DNA of 64,000 nt. It comes from Lagopus muta. Lineage: Eukaryota; Chordata; Aves; Galliformes; Phasianidae. The stretch's first letter is position 1. Each line of letters starts with the position of its first letter. Positions 27,301 to 34,902 of the stretch are shown in pieces. The position numbers and the translations under genes are program-made. The notes beneath the pieces were generated by a model. That model ran no database searches. It saw only the letters and a program-made list of their open reading frames with translations, and was not told the origin of the DNA. The stretch spans positions 1,312,001 through 1,376,000 of the forward strand of contig NC_064437.1 of the NCBI RefSeq assembly GCF_023343835.1, given 5' to 3'.

Positions 27301-30033
27301 GCAGAGTGCCCAAACTCACACAGTCCTTTACATACTTTTGTAGAAGTGAGAGGTAGGTTAATTTACCTTTACTTAGGTTATTTTACCTTTATTTCAGGAC
27401 AATAATCTTTATCTGGCTGGAACAGAGGAGGGTCTTATTCACAAGTGCTCTCGTTCATGCAACAAGCAGTTCCTAAAGACATACAGAGGACATAAGGTGA
27501 GCGAAACACAGAAGAAGTAATGACATCAGAAACAGCATTGAATTAACTTCACCAGTATAATGGCTTCTTTTATTTCCTAAACAGAACTCTTGCAACAAAA
27601 GAAACCTAAACTTCTTTTCTTACATTAGGAATGAGTCCCCATAGCAAAAAGCAGCATCTACTTACAGGATTACTTTCTACATTAGAAGCTTTTTTTTTTT
27701 TTTTTAAAGTAATGTATTAAAGCTTCTAGTATAAACTGTTGTAAAGCTTTAGTTCTGGCATTATTTAAAGAGAACAACCAGTAATCTGATTGTCCTGGAA
27801 ACAAGAGTTAAACAGCTTTATCTCTGAGGGGTGGGGAGGTAGCAGAACTTCGATAGCACAGCACCTCCCTTTTTTGCAAGCCTGTGCTCCATGCAGAAAG
27901 CTGTCCTTCCAGCATCAGCTCAGGAAGGGGCAGTCAGCTGAATGCTTTCTTCCTCTCCTGCCTTACCATATTGGCTGCATTCTAATTTCCTATGGGTACC
28001 CATAAAACAGTGCTGCTTTTGCTGCTGAGGTCAGAGGACAGCGAGGGGTTTCCGTGAAAGCTCAGCGAGAAGAGAGCACTGTTAAAACCCATCTCCAGGC
28101 TGTAGCTCTAGACTGACACCAAGTTCTGTTTTGTTTCTTCCCAAACACCCAGGGCCCTGTGTACAAAGTCGCTTGGAATCCATTCACCACAGACACGTTC
28201 CTGAGCTGCTCTGTGGACTGGAGCGTTATTTTGTGGCACCAGAACTCGCAGACACCCATTTTAACTTTCAGTTCCACCACTACTGTTGTTCACGACATTA
28301 CGTGGTCTCCAAAATCAGCCTTCACATTTGCAGCAGCTAGTGAAAGCAGAGTAGAAATTTGGGACCTTAGCACCAGCATGTAAGTAATTGATCGTCTCAA
28401 AGAAGATTCTGAAATAGTAGATTTAAAAGCACAGAGACTAAACACTTTTGCTTAATCAGTATTGTCAGCAGATCATACAACTCCCTGTCATCTGCTTGCT
28501 TAACTATCGATACAAGTATTACATTTTCCAATGCTCATTACTCTTTGTTAACCCACAGCCTGGTACTACTGCCAGTTTGGACTGTTTATTAGTAATGACT
28601 GCGTAAAGAAAGCAGTGGAGCAGGAAGCCCACTGAGCCCCGTGGGAGCACAAAGCAATTCAGTCATATTATAAAAATACTGAAGCACACCCCCAATATCA
28701 GGCAACAGGACAGGTTTTAGGCAACCAGAATATCTGCTTAGTTCCAGCTGGGGTTTTTGTTCTGATAGAAAAACAACGCACTGCCTCACTTATTGCTTTT
28801 GGTGCCAATCTAGAGAATAAAATGCAAAATATGTGACATTTTCAAGCCCGTATTACCCCCAGACTGTAAGCAATAGTACGCTCCAGGCAGATGCAATTTT
28901 ACCCGTACCATCACTCACACATGTACTTGCAGCTTGGACCCTGTGATCACTCGCTCTGCCGACCCAGAAGCCAAATTCACATCTGTACTCTTTGCTAAGA
29001 ACACCGACTGCCTTCTGGTGGGAGACAGCAGAGGAGAAGTCAGTGTGTTTGAGCTGCAGGACCTGGCTGCTTCCAGCAGCATCGAGGTATGACTCCCTGG
29101 GAAGAGGCAGCGGTCCTCAAATCTGACATCTGGTACCTCTCCAAACAGGGGCTGCTGTTACAGAACTTAGTTGAAAATGTAGCTAGTAGGCATGATCGGA
29201 TACAGGTAGGTGACCAGATTAAAAACTGACAGGATTTCTGCTCTTCTGTATGCCATGCTGTCAGGAACGTCAAGAACAGAAGGAACAGGTCAGTCAACTT
29301 CAAACTTCAGCTTTCAGCCGACTGCACGCTCAGAGGCTCCCCACATCTGCAGCTGGGAGGGCCGGGGTGGGAGGCACAGCCCCACACAAACGCAAGGGCA
29401 GCGAACCAGCAGGATGCCGTTCCCTGCTGGCGAGGCAGGAGCGACATGCCCTCTCCTGGCCACCAGCACCATAGCCTCAGCTCAACGGCGTGGGCAAACC
29501 CACCAGCCTTGTGGCCCTGCATTACCCTCACTGCTTCAGAAGCCACTACTAATCCTCTTGAGTTGCTCTCTGGGCAGGAGAGGAAGAAGTAAAGCTATCT
29601 CTTTCCATTTCACTGCATTTCAACTAGGTTCTCTTCCTCTCCTACCACTGCAAAACACTGTGTCAGCAACTGACTGAAATCAGCTGTGAACCCCCTGTGC
29701 CTGCTTTTACTCCCTCCAAACACTGGCAAGCATAAATCAGTGCTGATTTACACCAAAGCTCCACTGGGCCTTCCTTGCATGGTCCATTGCACAGAAAAGC
29801 AGGTTGATCCCCCCTGCAGGATCTGTCTGTGCCTGAGCTGGAGCCCCAAACGAGGTTCTGGAGCCTAATGAACTTGGTCCTTTCAGCTTTGCCTTACTGG
29901 CCTTGCACTCCCAGTTCATCAGATAGGACCTGTACTTCTTAAAATCACTTCTGAGTTTCTCTCACCTCTTGTTTTACAGGTTGATGCCTTGAGTGATGTA
30001 ATCGGTCCCGCTCTATTTCCAGTAGCTAAATGA
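15332..30033 (+). CDS. DNAI4: DNAI4 (WDR78), dynein axonemal intermediate chain 4, WD-repeat protein
   Basis: DNAI4 is an intermediate chain of inner-arm dynein in motile cilia and flagella. Seventeen exons join without a phase error into 2,415 nt, 804 residues plus stop (human about 848). Exons: 15332-15366, 15720-15852, 17060-17250, 19330-19439, 19620-19776, 20425-20564, 21282-21434, 21779-21970, 22781-23031, 24101-24187, 25504-25655, 26238-26395, 26583-26704, 27398-27496, 28153-28379, 28933-29086, 29980-30033. Residues 1-370 are low-complexity, then family-typical segments (GKDVTPHPLFHPDP; DLPPVVVSVESEDAA; FFMERILMENIFQPKLAAYR). WD repeats fill about residues 435-785, with WD-type ends such as SVDWSVILWH and ESRVEIWDL. 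The start has a strong Kozak context (GCCGCCATGC). All introns are GT-AG. The gene diverges from MIER1 and lies upstream of INSL5, as in other vertebrates. An X-box and CCAAT boxes suggest ciliogenic control. Exons 1-2 and the exon 4 acceptor are the least certain parts. Confidence 0.95.
15720..15852 (+). CDS. DNAI4: DNAI4 exon 2
   Basis: Residues 12-56, including RQKLRITFGSRKQASFSGHS. The acceptor is TGGTTTCAG and the donor GTGAGA. It ends in phase 0. An alternative donor six bases upstream is possible. Confidence 0.72.
16005..16110 (-). mobile_element. CR1 LINE 3' fragment (short)
   Basis: TAGAATCACAGAAATGTTTG followed by GAGTTGGAAGGTGCCTTTAA, then CCATTTGGTCCCACTTC, a typical CR1 3' end in reverse. 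It lies in DNAI4 intron 2. Confidence 0.8.
17060..17250 (+). CDS. DNAI4: DNAI4 exon 3
   Basis: Residues 57-120, starting VFDDEGKDVTPHPLFHPDP, the first clearly family-like segment. The acceptor is TTTCTTCAG and the donor GTTAGT. A TCTA microsatellite follows in the intron. Confidence 0.93.
17321..17396 (+). repeat. (TCTA)n microsatellite
   Basis: Imperfect TCTA repeat in DNAI4 intron 3, with occasional TTCTA and TGCTA variants. Confidence 0.9.
19330..19439 (+). CDS. DNAI4: DNAI4 exon 4
   Basis: Residues 120-156, serine-rich (TSESSRISRSTMSIPESMLD). I chose the acceptor TTATTGAAG for its pyrimidine tract. In-frame AGs 12 and 15 bases downstream could also serve. Confidence 0.85.
19620..19776 (+). 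CDS. DNAI4: DNAI4 exon 5
   Basis: Residues 157-209, including EQVTEEDLDKRVDIYLTET and LDLPPVVVSVESEDAARVL. The acceptor is ACTTGTCAG and the donor GTATGT. Confidence 0.95.
20425..20564 (+). CDS. DNAI4: DNAI4 exon 6
   Basis: Residues 209-255: YADVCKNRPGNDRFVEKTMQ, then a segment ending QCDKIIMEDK. The acceptor is TTTTCAAG and the donor GTAAGC. Confidence 0.95.
21282..21434 (+). CDS. DNAI4: DNAI4 exon 7
   Basis: Residues 256-306. It opens with IVVTTWDLYDSFNTLQVEP, then a lysine-, alanine- and glutamate-rich stretch. The acceptor is ATTCCTAG and the donor GTAACA. Confidence 0.94.
21779..21970 (+). CDS. DNAI4: DNAI4 exon 8
   Basis: Residues 307-370, with the highly conserved FFMERILMENIFQPKLAAYR. 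The acceptor is GTTATCAG and the donor GTTAGT. Confidence 0.96.
22781..23031 (+). CDS. DNAI4: DNAI4 exon 9
   Basis: Residues 371-454. An acidic, coiled-coil-like run (EQEEHDKEEMDKEEQKEM) precedes the start of the WD-repeat region (LEQLWSYRCDLTHQHNVSS). The acceptor is CATTTTAG and the donor GTGAGC. Confidence 0.95.
24101..24187 (+). CDS. DNAI4: DNAI4 exon 10
   Basis: Residues 455-483 complete the first WD repeat (DLLAVGYGAFDFKEQKEG). The exon is 29 whole codons, so skipping it would keep frame. Confidence 0.95.
25504..25655 (+). CDS. DNAI4: DNAI4 exon 11
   Basis: Residues 484-534, second WD repeat (HGVTALDFSMATPNLLAVG, then SGAIVVYNV). The acceptor is TCTCTGTCAG and the donor GTAAGG. A CR1 fragment lies in the following intron. 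Confidence 0.95.
25744..25912 (+). mobile_element. CR1 LINE 3' fragment
   Basis: Sense CR1 end, with GAGGCTGTGGATGCCCCATC, GGCAGCCTGGGCTGCTGGTT, and the terminal GGTTCTATGAT. It lies in DNAI4 intron 11. It is the same subfamily as the 9.1 kb copy, in opposite orientation. Confidence 0.88.
26238..26395 (+). CDS. DNAI4: DNAI4 exon 12
   Basis: Residues 534-586, third WD repeat (HTGPVWQLKWVEWD; LISISADGRITQWLIQEGLG). The acceptor is CATCCCAG and the donor GTAAGC. Confidence 0.96.
26583..26704 (+). CDS. DNAI4: DNAI4 exon 13
   Basis: Residues 587-627: a basic linker (KIKRTRSKRKN) and then the start of the next blade (QWAAGMCFDFHPK). The acceptor is ATTGCACAG and the donor GTAGGC. Confidence 0.95.
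27398..27496 (+). CDS. DNAI4: DNAI4 exon 14
   Basis: Residues 628-660, 33 whole codons (NNLYLAGTEEGLIHKCSRS). The acceptor is TTATTTCAG and the donor GTGAGC. Confidence 0.96.
28153..28379 (+). CDS. DNAI4: DNAI4 exon 15
   Basis: Residues 661-736: two WD blades, GPVYKVAWNPFTTDTFLSCS ending DWSVILWH, then VVHDITWSPKSAFTFAAA ending SRVEIWDL. The acceptor is AACACCCAG and the donor GTAAGT. Confidence 0.96.
28933..29086 (+). CDS. DNAI4: DNAI4 exon 16
   Basis: Residues 736-787, last WD blade (FTSVLFAKNTDCLLVGDSRG, then EVSVFEL). The acceptor is TACTTGCAG and the donor GTATGA. Confidence 0.95.
29980..30033 (+). CDS. DNAI4: DNAI4 exon 17 (terminal)
   Basis: Residues 788-804 (VDALSDVIGPALFPVAK) and the stop TGA. 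The acceptor is TTTTACAG. An ATTAAA at 30241-30246 could be the polyadenylation signal. Confidence 0.88.
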   Translation, partial: VDALSDVIGPALFPVAK

Positions 30034-32111
30034 CTGCACTTCTCACCTGGTAAACAGTAGGAAAGGTTTTTTTTAGCATTATTACAAACTGTTCAGTGCT
30101 TTTAATTCATTAGCTTTTAGATTTGAAACCATACTGGTTAGAGATACCTTTGAAATGCTTGAAATTTTCCCCAGGAAGTCCCCCTTGTTGGATGGTCAGC
30201 CTGTCGTACCAGTGCACAGATGAGCTCATAGAAAGGCCCCATTAAAGGCTTTTCTCCTTGGGTTACTCAAAAAAAACCCACACAAACACAACAGAAATGC
30301 CCCAAATCACCTCCTGTATTGGCTACTTCATCAGGAACCAGAATACACCCTAAGTCCATCTTAAGTCCTGGAGTATGGCTGTTTGCCATCCATTTCTCCC
30401 CTTGTGAAATTACACAGCAAACGAATGGACTTCTCATCAGGTCCTTCTTGTCTGCCCTCCCCAAAACTACAACCGAGTTTGAAAGCTGAGCTTTGATAGC
30501 ATCCAGACTGCCCCAGCCAGGAAGAATTAGAGACCAGCTTTTTCAACCTGACCAATTTGAACAACGCCACAATTTAAATGGACTTCTGCAGCTTCAGAAG
30601 GCAGATCTCTGCTTCTAGAGACCTCTCCACTGAAAGACACGGGTAGGCTGAGGACATAACCTGCAGCTCTTCTATCTTACAGCCACAGAAGAGGTCCCCC
30701 ATCATAGGAGCTCCGTGCAGTGCTCTGCCCTCAGCAGACACAGGCAATAGCTGCTCCTGGAAGAACTACGTGGCTAGACGTATATTTTACATGCACAGAG
30801 CATCCAGATTTTCTCATTAGCCTCACAATAAATGCCCAACGTTTAAACACATCACTGAAGTTACAGATCATTTGGGATGCATTACCACGCACTTTCCCCC
30901 TGCATTCTGTGCATTTTACAACCAACATCCACGCTTACTTTTCCAGGGTGGGCATAAAACGAATCTGTGCGTTTCAAAGAAAGACATCCATTAAGGTGAA
31001 TCACACGTTAATCACTATTACAAACCTGATCAAAGCATGCTGTGTATTTTTTACCACTGGTTATGACTGTTTACCGATGCTACTGGTAAAAAATGAGCTT
31101 TCAAGGCTGTAGCACACCATAACTCGCCCTGCACATCATGTAAACTAATTAACTGTAACATTACGGGGCTGGAAAAACACTCGTGGTGCTAGGAAGTGCT
31201 AAGGATCATACATTTTGCTCTTAAATACGGAATTTCTGACCTCATAATTGCCCAATTTTCTCTTTGAGGCATTTTATTGCAGGATATTTTTTTTATCAGT
31301 TTACAGCAACAGTAGCCAACAACATCCAGGCAGGGCTGGGCCGCTCCGATAGCACAACTGATCCACTGACCTCGAGTCCCAGAGCTGCTCCACACAGGCT
31401 TTCAGATACTAATCAGTAGGAAAAGGCTGGCAGGATGCTGATCCTTAGCTGTTCTGTGCTTTCCCAGTGCCATTGCCCCTCTTTGTGTCTTTTGAGTAAG
31501 GCCCTCTGTCCATAGACAACTGCAAAGCAAATAGCTGTGGATGCAAGGTGTGGAACAGCAACAGCATCTCCATAGCTTGCTACAGCAAGCTCACTGTGCT
31601 CAAAGCCCCACGTGCTCAGCACACAATGCCCTTCTGCCCAGCTCTGCCTGCACAGCACAGGGGCTGCCTGGCCCTCAGCCTGCTCTGAAGTACGACACAC
31701 AGCTGCCAGCAGCACGAGGGGATGCTCAGCAGGAGGACGAAGCAGATGGGCCCATGGAAGAAGTCAATTCCCATCTTTATTTGGGATCACAGACAGAGCA
31801 AGGCCCCACATCACATGGTGGCAACGGGCTGCAAGGGAAGCGCATGGAGATGAAACCCATTACCTACAAAACACGTCATAAACATTTTTGCAGCACGTAT
31901 GCATTAAGAGCACTGATGTAAGCCCGTTTCCTATAAACATGTTATGCTACAAGTATTCCTACTGTAAAGCAGTTACACAGTCCTAAGATGTCTTTAACAC
32001 CCAAACAAACCCCCGAGGCACTTCAAACATCACCACAAACACAATTGGTTCTGGCAAACATGAGCTCACCCTGCAGCGAGCTGCTGCCCAGTGGAGCGGA
32101 TGGGCCACCCC
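30034..32111. other. DNAI4 3' UTR and intergenic DNA before INSL5
   Basis: The start is DNAI4 3' UTR with ATTAAA at 30241. Beyond it I see no exon, RNA gene or nameable repeat. Confidence 0.7.
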
Positions 32112-32117
32112 TATAAA
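32112..32117 (+). promoter_or_regulatory. INSL5: INSL5 TATA box
   Basis: TATAAA sits 83 bases upstream of the INSL5 start codon, which would place transcription start near 32140 and give a 5' UTR of about 55 nt. No CpG island is present, fitting a tissue-restricted hormone gene. Confidence 0.75.
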
Positions 32118-32194
32118 CGGGAGCTCCCAGCAGCATTCCCCACCTCAGCCCCACACAGCACTCCTTCGCCTCCCTTCCAGCCCCAAAACCCAGC

Positions 32195-32369
32195 ATGAAG
32201 AGCACGCTGCTGACCCTGGCTGCGCTCTGCCTGCTGGCTGTGCTGCACAGAGCCGAAGGGGAGGGCAATGCTGTGAAGCTCTGCGGGAGAGACTTTGTCA
32301 GAGCCATCGTCTTCACCTGTGGCGGCTCCCGGTGGAAGAGGGATCTGGCTAATTACCAGTACCTGTTTG
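32195..32369 (+). CDS. INSL5: INSL5 exon 1 (signal peptide, B chain, start of C peptide)
   Basis: Residues 1-58. The donor is GTAAGT after DLANYQYLF and one base of the next codon. Two B-chain cysteines lie 11 residues apart (CGRDFVRAIVFTC). Confidence 0.93.
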
Positions 32370-33568
32370 GTAAGTACTAATTAATGCATGACCTATCACC
32401 CCGTTATCAACTAATGCACGACAGGCTCACCCCAGTGCTGTCTGTGCCTGACTGTGAGGGGGCTCAGGAGGAGCAAAGTAGCAGCAGGTGCTGAGCTGGG
32501 AGGTGCCTCCCAAGCACAGCAGCACAGCTTCACGTATGTGAATGTGTGCTCCGTGTTCCCTCACGGCTTGCTTTCTTAGCTCCACATGCTGTTTTGCTGA
32601 ATGGAAAAGGTGCCATAAGTCATTGCAAGGAACCGTGAGCTAGGTCCAAGGTTATGGCAGGACAGCCCTGTGCTATGATATGGACGTGTCACACGGAAGC
32701 CTTGCTGCAGTTGGCACGTGTTCCACCTCCAGCTCGAGCAGCACACACCTCTTTCCCACTTTAATCCAGAAAATACATGAACAATTTGAGAATATTAGGA
32801 TTAAGAACATAGAATGTGAGACGTGTAATCTGCAATAACCTTCCCACGCTGTTGTGTACTCAGCTATTGCGTGCACTGCTGGAGATCTGTGCTCTGATTA
32901 CAATAACTAGAGAAAAGAGAAGACAGATGAGGCAGATGACAGGAGCAGGGGCTTCCCACATTTTCCGTGCAATAACGTCTGCCTGTTTAGACAATACTGT
33001 TGTAGCAACAGCTTTCAACAGAAAAACCATTGCCATCAATGCAGTGTGCTACCAGAGAGCAGGAAGCACCGCTGCTGAATGAAGCCAGATAGCCCCTGTA
33101 GCTGTATGAACTCCAGGAGTTTGTGCCCGGATATACCACCATGTATAGAATGCACATCATTAGAAGCACAAGTGAACGTCCAGCAGTTTGGGTGCTGGAT
33201 TTGTTAGCATGCCCGTGTTCCAGGAAACCACCAGCTGTTCCAGTTCCATCCTCTGAGGGACGTAGAGCAGCAGCAGGCTGAGAGGCACGACTTCTAACCG
33301 TCAGCTTCTGTTCCACGCAGCAGAGAGCAGCGAGAGCTCCCTGTCCTCGTCCCAGGAGAGCGGCGGTTCCTCGGAGCCCTCCCCATTCGCAGCACAGGGG
33401 CTGGGGGCTGCGGATGAGCAGAGCCAGGAGGGCAGAGCCCAGGAGGAGCGCGACGTGAAGCGCAGCAGGAAGGTGGCCGTGCTCAAGAAGCGCGAGGTGG
33501 CCAAACTGCTCACCACGTCCTGCTGCAGCGTCGGCTGCAGTGAGAGGGACATCAGCCTGCTGTGCTAA
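32195..33568 (+). CDS. INSL5: INSL5, insulin/relaxin-family peptide hormone with relaxin-3-like chains
   Basis: A secreted two-chain peptide of the relaxin family; in mammals INSL5 comes from gut endocrine cells and acts on RXFP4. Two exons (32195-32369 and 33321-33568) encode a 140-residue prepropeptide. Residues 1 to about 22 are a signal peptide (MKSTLLTLAALCLLAVLHRA). The B chain contains KLCGRDFVRAIVFTCGGSRW and is followed by a KR cleavage site. The C peptide is serine- and glutamate-rich. The A chain follows LKKR: EVAKLLTTSCCSVGC, then SERDISLLC, 24 residues with the family cysteine spacing. The intron splits the C-peptide region in phase 1, as in the family. Position between DNAI4 and DYNLT5 says INSL5, yet both chains resemble relaxin-3 more than mammalian INSL5, including the RxxxRxxV receptor motif. 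ATTAAA at 33611 is the likely polyadenylation signal. The gene looks intact. Confidence 0.9.
33321..33568 (+). CDS. INSL5: INSL5 exon 2 (C peptide and A chain)
   Basis: Residues 59-140. The acceptor is TTCCACGCAG. The basic VKRSRK and LKKR precede the A chain, which carries CC-x3-C-x8-C and ends LLC followed by TAA. Confidence 0.93.
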
Positions 33569-33610
33569 CGCAGCCGCTGCTGGGGAGGTCGGAGGCCGTT
33601 GCTTGAAGGT

Positions 33611-33616
33611 ATTAAA
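33611..33616 (+). terminator. INSL5: INSL5 polyadenylation signal
   Basis: ATTAAA lies 43 bases after the stop codon, with a T-rich stretch about 30 bases further on. A second candidate, AATAAA, is at 34197. Confidence 0.55.
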
Positions 33617-34698
33617 ACAATCATGACATAAAGCACAGTTCTTGTATTCTTTTATTCTTTATGCGCAGGGGCAAAGGCTGAGTGGTAGGAGCTGCAGTGA
33701 CAACTCGGGTGGGTTTGTTGCCATTCTACAAAGTATTGCAGTGTTTTAGCATTGCCATTTTAGAAGTGAGTCCTCCCATCTACCTCCTGTCTTTGCACAT
33801 AAGAAGCTGTAACACAGCAAGCTACTGTGTGTTCCACAAAAATCCAAGAGCAGCTTTTGGACCTGGGCATCACCTGTGAGACAGGGGTAGCAACAAGCAC
33901 CTGCTGGTACCAAAATGAGAACAGCACCGAGCACATGCTCTGTGCAGGGCAGCACAGCACGGGGAGCGCTGCAGCAGGTAACACAGTGACCCCGCTGTCT
34001 GCCCTCAAAACACACAGGAGGAGTCATGAGTTATTTCCCATTTACCTGACACCCTGCCCAGTGGGCAATTTGCAACTGGACAGATGGGAAATATATTTCT
34101 GAGCTCAGAGAGATGCATTTCTCCTGTTGTCTATGGGGAGGAAGCAGCTGAGAAAGACCATTTCTTTTTTTTTTTTCACTTCACTCAGACACCTTAAATA
34201 AAAGGGGCCAGACATGTCAGTTCAGTATAATCCAAACATGATTCATTTAAAGGCACTTGATTTGGAAAAGGATGGGACAGCCAGCCACCTCCAAGAAAAC
34301 TCTCTGCCTTCTGCATGGCCACACAATGGCACCCTGCATGAGCAGGGCAGTGATTGCATGGGGCCAGGGCTGAGCTGCCCCATCGTGTGGATTGGTTCCA
34401 AACGCGTTTGTTTTGCCTTCTAAAAACCATTCTGATTTCTTGAGGGATCAGAAGCTCACAGGAAATTCAAGGAGAAAAAGTGTTACAGGGACAGCCAGTG
34501 CTGAAAGCAGCTAAAGGTGCAAAATTGCATCCTACAGAAAATCACTAACCAGGGAAAGCCCTGGGGAATACAACGATAGCTCAGGGGAACCACGCTTCTG
34601 AGCAGCTGAATGTTGCCTTGGTCCTTCACTGCTGCTCTCAGCAACAGGAGGGCTCAGACTGAAATTCATTTCTCCTGCTGCTGAAAGCTGCGACCTCG
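33617..34698. other. Convergent 3' region of INSL5 and DYNLT5
   Basis: No coding exon seen. AATAAA occurs on the plus strand at 34197 and on the minus strand at 33656-33651; the latter could end a roughly 1 kb DYNLT5 3' UTR, so the two transcripts may meet tail to tail. Confidence 0.5.
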
Positions 34699-34902
34699 CT
34701 ATTCAAAATAGACAGCATAGACAGTTGCAAGAGCAAACAGCGAAGTGTTTTGGAAGACATAGGATGCAAACGTATCCGTGGTGGGATCCCACAGGCACCT
34801 GCTGCCGATCTGCATGCCCTGCCCGTTCAGCTGCCCAATGTGTGTCACCACAACGATTTTGTACCTCGGCAGCACCAGGTCCTTCACCCGAGCTTTGATC
34901 AC
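34699..34902 (-). CDS. DYNLT5: DYNLT5 terminal exon
   Basis: Residues 75-141 and the TAG stop. The acceptor CTCTCTCCTGCAG precedes VIKARVKDL. It carries most of the Tctex-1 dimerisation fold. Confidence 0.96.
   Translation of the reverse strand: MIKARVKDLVLPRYKIVVVTHIGQLNGQGMQIGSRCLWDPTTDTFASYVFQNTSLFALATVYAVYFE

Noticed and set aside
32195-33568. Calling the peptide gene RLN3 from its B chain
   Set aside because: The neighbours DNAI4, DYNLT5 and SGIP1 are those of INSL5 in vertebrates. I kept INSL5 and reported the relaxin-3 likeness as a finding.
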